Assembly: GCF_008923185.1 (NCBI RefSeq)
Contig: NZ_WBMT01000030.1
Location: 62,001-126,000 of the forward strand
DNA length: 64,000 bases
Direction: 5' to 3'
Origin: Actinomadura rudentiformis
GTDB lineage: Bacteria; Actinomycetota; Actinomycetes; Streptosporangiales; Streptosporangiaceae
The position numbers and the translations under genes were made by a program. Below are positions 16,138-24,125 of the stretch, piece by piece. The notes under the pieces are model-generated. The model was not told where the DNA came from. It did no database searches and saw only the letters and a list, made by a program, of their open reading frames with translations. How positions within the stretch are numbered: position 1 is the stretch's first letter; the number at the start of each line of letters is the position of its first letter.

Positions 16138-16917
16138 ATGGATCTCGGACTGGCCGGCCGCAGGGCGCTGGTGACCGGGGCGAGCCGTGGCATCGGCCGC
16201 GCCATCGCCGAGGTCCTGGCCGCGGAGGGATGCTCGCTGGCACTGTGCGCCAGGGGGCGCGAGGACCTCGACAAGGCGCGCGCCGAGCTGGAGGCGGGCC
16301 CGCTCCAGCGCCATGGCGCCGCGATCGTGGCCGAGGCCGTGGACGTGAGCGACGTCGAGGCGCTCAGAGGCTTCGTGGACATCGCGGCCGACCGGCTCGG
16401 CGGCCTCGACATCGTGGTGTCCAACGTGTCGGCCGGCAACACCAAGGGCGACGACGCCTGGGGGCAGAGCTTCCGCGCCGACCTGCTGGCCTTCGCCGAG
16501 CTCGCCGCGGCCGCCGTGCCGCACCTCGAGCGCGGCGACTCGCCCGCCATCGTGGCGATCGGCACGACCAACGCCTCCGACACCGCCCGCCCGGCCGGCC
16601 CCACCCCGTACTCGGCCGTCAAGGCGGCGGTCGTGCAGCACGCCTCCGCCCTGGCGCACTCGCTCGCCCCCAAGGGCATCCGGGTCAACACCGTCTCCCC
16701 GGGGCCGATCGACTTTCCCGGAGGCCCGTGGGAGCAGATCAGGCAGGCGCGGCCCGCGGTGTACGAGGAAGTGCTGGGCAAGCTGCCGATCGGCCGGTAC
16801 GGAGCCGCCGAGGACGTGGCCAACGCGGTGGCCTTCCTGGCCAGCCCCCGGGCCGCCTTCGTGGTCGGGGCGAACTTCGTGGTCGACGGCGGGCTCCTCA
16901 CCCGCGTCCAGTACTAG
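16138..16917 (+). CDS. SDR-family oxidoreductase
   Basis: Short-chain dehydrogenase of 259 residues with TGASRGIG at the nucleotide site and Tyr/Lys in YSAVK. The usual catalytic Ser segment reads IGTTNASD, so Thr or a shifted Ser would have to serve. The NNAG motif is replaced by SNVSAG. GAGGAGGCGACG precedes the ATG. It is followed after 8 bp by a ThuA-like gene, and a strong palindromic operator lies just upstream. The substrate is unknown. Confidence 0.88.
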   Translation: MDLGLAGRRALVTGASRGIGRAIAEVLAAEGCSLALCARGREDLDKARAELEAGPLQRHGAAIVAEAVDVSDVEALRGFVDIAADRLGGLDIVVSNVSAGNTKGDDAWGQSFRADLLAFAELAAAAVPHLERGDSPAIVAIGTTNASDTARPAGPTPYSAVKAAVVQHASALAHSLAPKGIRVNTVSPGPIDFPGGPWEQIRQARPAVYEEVLGKLPIGRYGAAEDVANAVAFLASPRAAFVVGANFVVDGGLLTRVQY

Positions 16918-16925
16918 GACGGCCG

Positions 16926-17696
16926 GTGGGTCCCGGCGGCAGGCTCGACGCGGTCCTGGTCTGCGGCGGGCGGTGGCACGACTTCGACCACGCACGGCTC
17001 CGCCTGCTGACAGAGCTGGCGCGGCACGAACGCGTGCGCACCAGGGTCTTCGAGGACTACGGCTTCGGCGGAGCCCTGAACGCCCCCCTGGACACGGCGG
17101 ACCTCCTGGTCACCTACACCTGCGACGTGCGGCCGGCGCCCGGGCAGCAGGACGCCCTCACCGAGTTCGTCGCGCGCGGCGGGCGCTGGCTCGCGCTGCA
17201 CGGCACCAACGCGGCCATCGACGCCCCGCCGGACGGCGGCCCTCGCATCTTCCGGACGCCTCCGGCGTTCGGGCAGGTCGAGACGGTGCTGGGCAGCCGC
17301 TTCCTGAGGCATCCCAAAATCACCCCCTACCGTGTCGAGGTCACCGACCCGGCGCATCCCCTGGTGGCGGGCATCGAGCCCTTCGACGTGCGCGACGAGC
17401 TGTACGTCAGCCGGCTGCACGAGCCGCTCCGGGTCCTGCTGCACACCACCTACGAGGGGCCGTGCCCGGGCTTCGAGGAGGGCCACGACGGTGGCGATCC
17501 GCTGCGGCCCGTCCTCTACCTGCGGCGGCATGGGGCCGGCGAGGTCTGCTACTTCACCCTCGGGCACTGCCGGGGCCGGTTCGACGTGCAGGACCTCGGC
17601 GTGGACGACACCGGGCGGATCGACCGGGGGAGCTGGGACGTCCCGCAGTTCCAGACGGTGCTCGCCCGGTGCGTCGACTGGGCGGCCGGCGGCTGA
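16926..17696 (+). CDS. ThuA-like domain protein
   Basis: ThuA (trehalose-utilisation/glutamine-amidotransferase-like fold) protein of 256 residues: AVLVCGGRWHDFDHARLRLL at the N-terminus, TYTCDVRPAPGQQDALTEFVARGG, then LALHGTNAAI and the C-terminal VCYFTLGHCRGRFD. These correspond to the family's LHxxxxxF and GR(V/I)FYTxLGH elements. The GTG at 16926 follows the SDR stop by 8 bp. ThuA proteins have been linked to keto-sugar and disaccharide metabolism; a second ThuA gene lies at 23087-23926. A role in processing an SDR product is inference. Confidence 0.85.
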   Translation: MGPGGRLDAVLVCGGRWHDFDHARLRLLTELARHERVRTRVFEDYGFGGALNAPLDTADLLVTYTCDVRPAPGQQDALTEFVARGGRWLALHGTNAAIDAPPDGGPRIFRTPPAFGQVETVLGSRFLRHPKITPYRVEVTDPAHPLVAGIEPFDVRDELYVSRLHEPLRVLLHTTYEGPCPGFEEGHDGGDPLRPVLYLRRHGAGEVCYFTLGHCRGRFDVQDLGVDDTGRIDRGSWDVPQFQTVLARCVDWAAGG

Positions 17697-17737
17697 CCGG
17701 GTGCGTGCCGCCGCGGGTTTCCTTGCCGGACCCCGAG

Positions 17738-17766
17738 GTACTTACTAGAATCCGTCTATAGTTGCT
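17738..17766. promoter_or_regulatory. Island operator, site C
   Basis: TTACT (17742-17746), 13 bases, then AGTTGCT (17760-17766). It lies 17 bp before the Rieske start at 17784, close to its ribosome-binding site GAAGGAG. Confidence 0.55.
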
Positions 17767-17783
17767 TCGGCGAAGGAGAACCG

Positions 17784-19199
17784 ATGACCACTCCGCAGGA
17801 GCCGGGCTCGGCCCGCTGCCCCGGGCCTAGCGTCCAGGACTATCTCGACCGGGACAGTCGTCCGGTGCCCGCGGTGCTGCGCTACGAGGCCAACGACTTT
17901 CTTGGCAGCGAGGACATCGACGTCGAGCGGTTCGTCTCCCCCGAATGGGCCCGGCTGGAGCAGGAGCGGCTATGGCGGCGGGTCTGGCAGTTCGCCTGCC
18001 TGGAGGACGAGATCCCCGAAGTCGGCGACCACGTGGTCTACGAGATCGGCACCGACTCGATCCTCATTGTGCGCACCGAACCCGGCGAGCACGGCCAGGA
18101 CATCCGCGCGTTCGTCAACGTCTGCCTGCACCGCGGCCGCAAGCTGCGCACCGAGGGCGGCAACGTGCCGGAGTTCCGCTGCCCGTTCCACGGCTTCACC
18201 TGGAACCTGGACGGCTCGCTGAAGAACCTGCCCTGCGCCTGGGACTTCCCGCACGTGGAGCTGGAGAAGTTCACCCTGCCCGAGGTGCGGGTGGACACCT
18301 GGCGGGGGTTCGTGTTCATCAACATGGACCCCGCCGCCGAGCCGCTGGCCGACTTCCTGGGCACGTTCCCCGAGTACTTCGTCTGGCCGCTGGAGGATCG
18401 CTACAAGGCGCTGCACATCGCCAAGGTCCTGCCGTGCAACTGGAAGGTGGCCCAGGACGCCTTCATCGAGTCCTTCCACGTCATCGCGACGCATCCGCAG
18501 CTGCTGCCCTGGCTGGCCGACGCCAACTCCCAGTACGACGCCACCGCCGACCAGCCCAACTGGAGCCGGATGATCAACATCCAGGGCGCGCCCAGCCCGC
18601 ACGTCGCCGGGACGGTGACCGAGCAGGACGTGCTGGAGACGTTCTACTTCTCCCGCTCGTTCTACGCCGCCAGCCAGGGCCGCGACCTGCAGGCGGCGGA
18701 CGGGGAGATCCCCCAGGTCCCCGAGGGCGGCACCGCCCGCGCGGTGCTGGCCGACCAGATGCGCACGCAACTCGCCGCGGCGACCGGGCGGGACTACTCC
18801 GCGACATCCGACAGCGAGCTGCTCGACGCCGTTCACCATCTGGTGTTCCCCAACTTCCACCCGTGGGGCGGTGTGAAGAGCAACATCGTCTACCGGTTCC
18901 GGCCCGACGGGCTGGACCCGGACTCCTGCATCGCGGAGATCATCTACATGTCCGCCTACCCGCCGGACGGGCCGAAGCCGGAGCCCGCCAAGATCCGATG
19001 GGTGCCGGATGACGCGCTGTTCGCCGACATCCCCGAGCTCGGCCTGGTCGGCCCGGTCTTCGACCAGGACGTCGAGAACCTGCCGCATGTGCAGACGGGC
19101 CTGAAGTCCCTGCGCAAGCCCGGGATCACGCTGAGCAACTACCAGGAGAGCCGTGTCCGGCACTTCAACCGCACCCTGGACACCTGGATGGAAAGGTGA
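17784..19199 (+). CDS. Rieske non-heme iron oxygenase, alpha subunit (471 aa)
   Basis: Ring-hydroxylating oxygenase large subunit. The Rieske cluster motif is CLHRGRKL...CPFHGFTW, near residues 114-136. The catalytic iron motif is DAFIESFHVIATH (H-x4-H). GAAGGAG precedes the ATG. The stop overlaps the start of a plant-type 2Fe-2S ferredoxin (GTGA), so the pair likely forms an oxygenase with its own electron carrier; no reductase gene is nearby. It is only distantly similar to the oxygenase at 11052-12269. Confidence 0.94.
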   Translation: MTTPQEPGSARCPGPSVQDYLDRDSRPVPAVLRYEANDFLGSEDIDVERFVSPEWARLEQERLWRRVWQFACLEDEIPEVGDHVVYEIGTDSILIVRTEPGEHGQDIRAFVNVCLHRGRKLRTEGGNVPEFRCPFHGFTWNLDGSLKNLPCAWDFPHVELEKFTLPEVRVDTWRGFVFINMDPAAEPLADFLGTFPEYFVWPLEDRYKALHIAKVLPCNWKVAQDAFIESFHVIATHPQLLPWLADANSQYDATADQPNWSRMINIQGAPSPHVAGTVTEQDVLETFYFSRSFYAASQGRDLQAADGEIPQVPEGGTARAVLADQMRTQLAAATGRDYSATSDSELLDAVHHLVFPNFHPWGGVKSNIVYRFRPDGLDPDSCIAEIIYMSAYPPDGPKPEPAKIRWVPDDALFADIPELGLVGPVFDQDVENLPHVQTGLKSLRKPGITLSNYQESRVRHFNRTLDTWMER

Positions 19200-19528
19200 C
19201 CGGGACGGTCGTCGTCCAGCCGGCCGGGGTGGAGATCGTGGTCGAGGACGGCGAGTCGCTGATGCGGGCCGCCGAACGCCTGGGCTACCGGTGGCCGACG
19301 ATCTGCGGCGGCCAGGGCACCTGCCGCACCTGCTTCGTGCAGGTCGACGAGGGCCTGGCGCACTGCTCGGGGATCGGCGGGCTGGAGCGCGAGGGCATCG
19401 CGGCGCTGCGCAGGCCGGTCGACGGGCGCACCAGGCTGGCCTGCCAGCTGCGTGTCACCGGCGGCCCCGTGACGGTGACCAGACGCGGCGTACGCCGCCG
19501 GACCGAGGGGGAACAAGGTGTCGGCTGA
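19196..19528 (+). CDS. 2Fe-2S ferredoxin (plant type)
   Basis: Electron carrier of 110 residues. The cluster ligands are in CGGQGTCRTC (C-x5-C-x2-C), with a further Cys in RLACQLRV. The fold is that of short bacterial ferredoxins that feed Rieske oxygenases or P450s. It starts at a GTG that overlaps the oxygenase stop by 4 bp and is followed by an overlapping 72-residue gene, all in one operon. Confidence 0.92.
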   Translation: MTGTVVVQPAGVEIVVEDGESLMRAAERLGYRWPTICGGQGTCRTCFVQVDEGLAHCSGIGGLEREGIAALRRPVDGRTRLACQLRVTGGPVTVTRRGVRRRTEGEQGVG

Positions 19529-19736
19529 CAAGGAGGTCGTCCACCCGCTGACCAAGCAGGTGTACCGTCTCACCCCCGAGGGCCTGGTCGAGGTGTACGA
19601 CCCGGCCACCGGCCTGCGGGGCCTGTTCGACGAGCGCGGCCAGTGGCAGTCCGGCGAGCTGCGCTATGCGGACCTGCAGATCGCCGGCTGGGTCGGACGG
19701 CTGGCCAGACGCAACCCCCTCCCGGAGGAGCCGTGA
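19518..19736 (+). CDS. Small conserved-looking protein of the Rieske operon (72 aa)
   Basis: Not recognised. The sequence is hydrophilic, with a beta-rich start (HPLTKQVYRLTPEGLVEVYDPATGLRGLFDERG) that resembles a small nucleotide- or metal-independent barrel. It overlaps the ferredoxin by 11 bp and the next gene by 4 bp, indicating real translation. Position suggests an accessory or stabilising subunit for the oxygenase, by inference only. Confidence 0.65.
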   Translation: MSADKEVVHPLTKQVYRLTPEGLVEVYDPATGLRGLFDERGQWQSGELRYADLQIAGWVGRLARRNPLPEEP

Positions 19737-20755
19737 CCGTGCCGCGCACCCGCGTGGTGTGCCTGGTGCGCCGCCCTGCGGGCGATCCGGTGCCTGAGGA
19801 CTTCGCCGTGGAGGAACGGCCGCTGCCCGAGCCCGGCGAGGGGCAGCTTCTTGTGCGCAACGTCTACATGAGCGTCGATCCGTCCATGCGCGGGCGGCTG
19901 GAGGCCACCGAGAAGCACTACACGCACAACTTCCGGCCCGGCGAGCCCCTGGACGGACGCGCCATCGGCGAGGTGATCGTCTCCCGCGCGTCCGGCATCG
20001 AGCCGGGCGCGTACGTGCGTCACCAGCTCGGCTGGCGGGAGCACGCGGTGGTGGACGCGGTGGACGTGTCCACCGTGGACCTGTCGGTCGCGCCGCCGCG
20101 GACCTGGCTGGGCGTGCTCGGCTCGACCGGCTTCACCGCCTACGTCGGGCTGGTACGGGTGGGTGAGCTGCGGGCCGGTGACACGGTGTTCGTCTCCGCC
20201 GCGGCCGGCGCGGTGGGCAGCGCGGCCGGCCAGTTCGCCCGGCTGCTGGGCGCCGGACGGGTCGTCGGCAGCGCGGGCGGCGAGCGCAAGAGCCACCTGG
20301 TCGTCGAGGAGCTCGGTTACGACGCCGCGTTCGACTATCGGGCGGAACGGCCGCAGGACGCGCTGGCCCGGCTGGCGCCGGGCGGCGTCGACCTCTATTT
20401 CGACAACGTCGGCGGAGCCCAGCTCGTGGCGGCCCTGCACGCCATGCGCCAGGGCGGCCGGGTCGCGCTGTGCGGCATGGTCTCCCAGTACGGCGACCGG
20501 CGCGACCAGCAGGACCTCCAGCACCTCGTGCAGGCCGTCCTCAAGCGCCTGACGCTGCGGGGTTTCATCGTCCGCGACCACGAGGATCTGCGGCCCGAGT
20601 TCGAACGGCGGGTCGCGGGCTGGCTCGCCGCAGGCGAACTGGTCGCCCGCGAGACCGTCGTCGAAGGGCTGGACAACGCCGCCGGGGCCCTGCTGTCGAT
20701 GATGCGCGGCGCCAACGTGGGAAAGATGCTCGTCCAGGTGGGCGAGGAGCGCTGA
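19733..20755 (+). CDS. Zinc-independent MDR-family NADP-dependent oxidoreductase
   Basis: Medium-chain reductase of 340 residues related to 2-alkenal/prostaglandin/leukotriene-B4 reductases. It has the N-terminal VYMSVDPSMRGR, the cofactor segment VFVSAAAGAVGSAAGQFA, and YFDNVGGAQL. It would reduce or oxidise an enone intermediate. The GTG at 19733 overlaps the upstream stop. A perfect terminator hairpin follows at once, marking the operon end. Confidence 0.92.
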   Translation: MTVPRTRVVCLVRRPAGDPVPEDFAVEERPLPEPGEGQLLVRNVYMSVDPSMRGRLEATEKHYTHNFRPGEPLDGRAIGEVIVSRASGIEPGAYVRHQLGWREHAVVDAVDVSTVDLSVAPPRTWLGVLGSTGFTAYVGLVRVGELRAGDTVFVSAAAGAVGSAAGQFARLLGAGRVVGSAGGERKSHLVVEELGYDAAFDYRAERPQDALARLAPGGVDLYFDNVGGAQLVAALHAMRQGGRVALCGMVSQYGDRRDQQDLQHLVQAVLKRLTLRGFIVRDHEDLRPEFERRVAGWLAAGELVARETVVEGLDNAAGALLSMMRGANVGKMLVQVGEER

Positions 20756-20783
20756 CCCGCCCCGGATCACGAACCGGGGCGGG
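20756..20783. terminator. Hairpin terminator between convergent genes
   Basis: CCCGCCCCGG (20756-20765), an 8-base loop, then CCGGGGCGGG (20774-20783): a perfect 10-bp stem. It starts right after the MDR stop and faces the leftward phosphatase gene. Confidence 0.8.
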
Positions 20784-20790
20784 AGCCAGA

Positions 20791-21429
20791 TCAGGAACCG
20801 GGGACGGGGACGGGGACGGGGACGGCGGCCGGGACGCGCCGGTCGGCGACCAGGTGGGCGGTCTCGTTCACCGACTCCACGACCACCCGTCCCGCGGGTA
20901 CCCGGCGGACCCGTGACACCGAGGTGTAGCCCGGGTGGAACCAGAAGACGCGGGGCGCGTCGATCACCATCGCGAGGTAGGCGTTGATCAGACCGCCATG
21001 CGAGACCACGACGACCCGGCCGCCCGGATGCGCGTCCATGATCTCGTTCATCACCCGGCGGATCCGCCCGCGGAAGGCGGGCAGGTCCAGCTCCGGCACG
21101 AAGTCCTCGAACCGCCCCTCGGCGAGGGCGACGGCCCGCGGATCTCCCGGGTCGAACTCCTCGACCGGCGTGTAGACCAGGCGGCGGACGGTCTCGCCGT
21201 CCCATTCCCGCAGGTCCTCCAGCACGCCGGCGGTCATGCCCAGCCGCCGTTCGACGGGCGCGGCGGTGTCGCGAGCGCGCTGGTAGGGGCTAGTGCAGAC
21301 CGCGTCGACGCGTTCGCCGGCCAGCCAGTCGGCCAGTCGTTCGGCCTGCGCGATGCCGGTCTGTGAAAGCCCCGGATCCATCACCCCGCCCTCCGGCAGT
21401 GCGTGCCTCACGAGCAGCAGCTCGGTCAT
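20791..21429 (-). CDS. Histidine phosphatase family (phosphoglycerate-mutase-like) protein
   Basis: Cytosolic branch-1 histidine phosphatase of 212 residues. The catalytic motif LLVRHALPEGG places the phospho-accepting RHA at about residues 8-10; a second conserved His lies in VVVSHGGLINAY. The start at 21429 puts this motif at the N-terminus as usual. The last residues are a VPVPVPVP tract made by a 6-bp repeat. It lies between the MDR and acyl-CoA synthetase genes; the substrate is unknown, perhaps a phosphate ester linked to the nearby phosphotransferase-like proteins (speculative). Confidence 0.9.
   Translation of the reverse strand: MTELLLVRHALPEGGVMDPGLSQTGIAQAERLADWLAGERVDAVCTSPYQRARDTAAPVERRLGMTAGVLEDLREWDGETVRRLVYTPVEEFDPGDPRAVALAEGRFEDFVPELDLPAFRGRIRRVMNEIMDAHPGGRVVVVSHGGLINAYLAMVIDAPRVFWFHPGYTSVSRVRRVPAGRVVVESVNETAHLVADRRVPAAVPVPVPVPGS
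20799..20824. repeat. GGGGAC hexanucleotide repeat, four copies
   Basis: Four consecutive GGGGAC units encode the alternating Val-Pro tail of the histidine phosphatase just before its stop codon. Confidence 0.85.
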
Positions 21430-21452
21430 GCGTTCTTCTCTCCGATCCGGGG

Positions 21453-22997
21453 TCAGCCCGCGATGGTCCGCTCGGATGCCCAGTACGGGCGGCGCAGCGC
21501 GCGCTTGTCGAGCTTGCCCATGGCATTGCGGGGCAGTTTCTCTACGAATTCGTATGCCCTGGGGCACTTGTAGGCGGCCAGCCGTTCCCTGCAGTGCGCG
21601 TCGAGAGCTGTGGGGGAGGGGACCGGGTCACGTGCCACCACCAGTGCCCGCAGCGCCTCTCCCATGTCGGGGTCGGGGACCCCGATCACCGCGACATCGG
21701 TGACACCGGGATGCTGGGCGAGTACCGCCTCGCATTCGGCCGGGTAGAGGTTGACCCCGCCGGAGACCACCATGTCCGCGGAGCGGTCGGTGATGTGGAT
21801 GTAGCCGTCCTCGTCGACGTATCCGATGTCGCCCAGGGTGAACAGGCCCGGCGCCAGGTACGCCGCGCGGGTCTTGGCCTCGTCAGCGTGGTAGCGGACG
21901 CCGTGCCCGTCGGGTGCGCGGAAGGCGAGCCTGCCGATCTCGCCCCGGGGGAGAGGGTGCGCGTCCTGGTTCACCACGACCGCCTCGAACGGCGGGACGG
22001 CACGGCCGACCGAACCGGGATGCGCCAGCCACTCGTCGCTGTCGATCCTGGCGACGGTGCCGACCTCGCTCGCCCCGTAGGACTCCACCAGCACCGGTCC
22101 GAACCATTCGATCATCGCTCGCTTGACGCCGGGCGGGCAGGCCGAGCCGGTGTGCGCGACCAGCCGCAGGCTGGAGAGGCCGTGGCGGGCGCGTTCGGCC
22201 TCCGGAAGCGCCAGCAGCCGCTGGAAATGCGTGGGGACCATGACCGAGGAGGTGACACGCCACTCGTCGATACGGCTCAGGCAACGCCGGGCGTCGAACC
22301 TGCCGAGCACGACCACCGGCTGGCCGGACATCAGATGGCGCAGTGCGGTGAGCGGCCCGTTGTGCTGGAGCGGACCCACGACGAGATGGGGCCCGTCCGG
22401 GAAGTTCGAGCCCGCGGAGATCGCGGTCAGGTAGTCGGCGGCGGTCCGGGCGCACGGGTCGGCCCAGCGGACCTCGGTCCCGCGGGCGCGGCCGGTCGTG
22501 CCGGAGGTGTAGACGAGCGGTGGCCGCGCCGGGCGCCCGTCGGGCACGGGGCGTACGGGCGCCGAGCACCAGTCGTCCCAGGCGACGACGGAACCGCCCG
22601 CCTGTCCGTTCTCCGAGCCGTGCACCGCCACGGCGCGCAGCCCCAGCTCAGCTCCGGCACGGACGGCGGCCTCGCGGCCCGTGGGGCCGGTGACGGCCGC
22701 GACCACTCCGGCGTCGGCGAACTGGCCGGCCATCTCACGGGCGGTGAGCTGGCGCGAGGTCGCGACGGTGCCCACTCCGGCCAGCAGCCCGGCGGCGTGC
22801 GCCACGAGCGTGGCGGCGTTGTTCTCACCGATCACCGCGACGCGCTCGCCGTCTCCGGGAGCCAGGCCGAGCAGGACGCCGGCGACCCGCTCCACCTGGT
22901 CGGCGAACCGGCTCCACGTCAGCGTCACGTTGTCGTCGGCCACCGCCGGCGCGTCCGGTGCCGTGCGGGCGCGCTCGGCGATCACTTTCCGGGACAC
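21453..22997 (-). CDS. Class I adenylate-forming acyl-CoA synthetase
   Basis: AMP-dependent CoA ligase of 514 residues. The P-loop-like motif is YTSGTTGRARG; others are SYGASEVGTV (A5), GDIGYVDEDGYIHITDRSADMV (A7-A8) and the catalytic lysine region PRNAMGKLDKRAL (A10). It would activate a carboxylic acid to its CoA thioester and so commit the island's substrate to beta-oxidation-like degradation by the acyl-CoA dehydrogenases at 32-34 kb. The start at 22997 places ADDNVTLTWSRFADQV at the usual position. It is divergent in function from housekeeping FadDs; acid specificity is unknown. Confidence 0.93.
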   Translation of the reverse strand: MSRKVIAERARTAPDAPAVADDNVTLTWSRFADQVERVAGVLLGLAPGDGERVAVIGENNAATLVAHAAGLLAGVGTVATSRQLTAREMAGQFADAGVVAAVTGPTGREAAVRAGAELGLRAVAVHGSENGQAGGSVVAWDDWCSAPVRPVPDGRPARPPLVYTSGTTGRARGTEVRWADPCARTAADYLTAISAGSNFPDGPHLVVGPLQHNGPLTALRHLMSGQPVVVLGRFDARRCLSRIDEWRVTSSVMVPTHFQRLLALPEAERARHGLSSLRLVAHTGSACPPGVKRAMIEWFGPVLVESYGASEVGTVARIDSDEWLAHPGSVGRAVPPFEAVVVNQDAHPLPRGEIGRLAFRAPDGHGVRYHADEAKTRAAYLAPGLFTLGDIGYVDEDGYIHITDRSADMVVSGGVNLYPAECEAVLAQHPGVTDVAVIGVPDPDMGEALRALVVARDPVPSPTALDAHCRERLAAYKCPRAYEFVEKLPRNAMGKLDKRALRRPYWASERTIAG

Positions 22998-23040
22998 CGG
23001 ACTCCTTCCCGGCGGCCGTGGAGGCCGCCGACGTTCCTTT

Positions 23041-23092
23041 GCTTGCGGGGATCACAGGGCTTGCGAGGATCACAGGGCTTGCGGGATCACGG
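23041..23092. repeat. Three tandem repeats of an 18-bp unit
   Basis: Units at 23041-23058, 23059-23076 and 23077-23092 (last one shortened) carry GCTTGCGRGGATCACAGG. They lie between the acyl-CoA synthetase start and the end of the ThuA-like gene, touching its last codons. Confidence 0.85.
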
Positions 23093-23926
23093 AGAAGGGG
23101 CGACGGGCGCCGGATGCCCGGCGGCCCATCGGCGTGCGGCCTTCGAGGCCACCCAGGCGATGGCGTTGCCGAGCAGGCGCCGGTACGGGGGGAGGGCGAA
23201 CGTGGCGGCTGAGTCGCCCGGCTGCAGCACGACCAGGGGGCTGCGCCCGGCCACGCTCGCCCAGCCGATGAGATCGGACGCCGGCGGGTGGCCCGTGCAG
23301 TCGGGGGCCGCCTCCTCCCCGTGCAGCACATGCTCGTACGTCCGCACGAACAGCGCCGGGTCGAGATCGGCGTCGGCGCGGAGCAGCGGGACGACCTCGG
23401 AGGCGAAGACCGGGCAGCAGTACAGCTCGTCGTCCAGCTCGAAGTCGCCGACGCCCGCGCACACGGGGTGGTCGGGGGCGGCCACGCGGGCGGTGTACCG
23501 GGTGAGCCGGGTCCCCGAGGACGGCCAGTCCTTGCCGCGCAGCCGTCCGGGGGCGTAGTGGAAGCGTCCGCCCAGCGCGTCCGCCCAGCCCTCCCAGCCC
23601 GGCCATCCGGCCAGCGCGTGATGCAGCATCACCAGGCCCTGCCCTTGGTCGAGCAGGTCCGCCACCGCCCGGGCGGTGGCGGGGTCGGGGCCGGACGGCT
23701 CCGGGGCCCGGCCGCGTTCGAGACGCAGGCCGGGCAGGTCGTGGCAGACGACGGCGTCGAAGGCGTCCGCGTGCCGGGGGCTCAGCCAGCCCTGCGCGGA
23801 CGGTTGCACGGCGTGGGCCCATGTCCAGGCGCGCTCGGCGCAGACCGCGTCCATCATGGCGCCGAAAGCGTCGAGATCGACGCGATGGCCGCCGGTGATG
23901 GCGAGGATCCGCCCCGCGCCTGCCAT
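23087..23926 (-). CDS. ThuA-like domain protein (second copy)
   Basis: A 279-residue protein of the ThuA fold: ILAITGGHRVDLDAFGAMM at the N-terminus, FDAVVCHDLPGL, GLVMLHHALAGWPGWEGW, DFELDDELYCCPVF, and a C-terminal RRLLGNAIAWVASK. GAGGAGGGGCC precedes the ATG at 23926. It lies downstream of a promoter region shared divergently with the E1alpha gene. It is only distantly related to the ThuA protein at 16926-17696, so the two probably act on different intermediates. Confidence 0.85.
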   Translation of the reverse strand: MAGAGRILAITGGHRVDLDAFGAMMDAVCAERAWTWAHAVQPSAQGWLSPRHADAFDAVVCHDLPGLRLERGRAPEPSGPDPATARAVADLLDQGQGLVMLHHALAGWPGWEGWADALGGRFHYAPGRLRGKDWPSSGTRLTRYTARVAAPDHPVCAGVGDFELDDELYCCPVFASEVVPLLRADADLDPALFVRTYEHVLHGEEAAPDCTGHPPASDLIGWASVAGRSPLVVLQPGDSAATFALPPYRRLLGNAIAWVASKAARRWAAGHPAPVAPSP

Positions 23927-23970
23927 GGCCCCTCCTCGTCGACGGCGTGCCGGCCACTCCGGCCGAGAGA

Positions 23971-24046
23971 AGTAACTGTATTCAGTGTTAACAAACTTGG
24001 ACAAGGCTCTGGACAAGACTTACTGAAGTCGACTACAAAAAAGTCA
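23971..24046. promoter_or_regulatory. Divergent promoter region with half-sites of the island operator
   Basis: AGTAACT (23971-23977) and ACTTACTGAAGTC (24018-24030) match single arms of the TTACT-N13-AGTAA element, the second identical to the left arm of site D plus its flank. The region is unusually A+T-rich for this genome and separates the leftward ThuA gene from the rightward E1alpha gene. Spacing of full pairs is not conserved, so binding is uncertain. Confidence 0.4.
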
Positions 24047-24125
24047 GGGCCGTCCGCCCACTCCGCACGACGCGCGCCCCTCGCGCCGCCGGGCCGGGAC
24101 CACCCCGCGGGAGGAGCATCCACCA

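Noticed and set aside
20791..21429. Assignment of the histidine phosphatase as glycolytic phosphoglycerate mutase
   Set aside because: It is too divergent and set among catabolic genes; only the superfamily can be supported.
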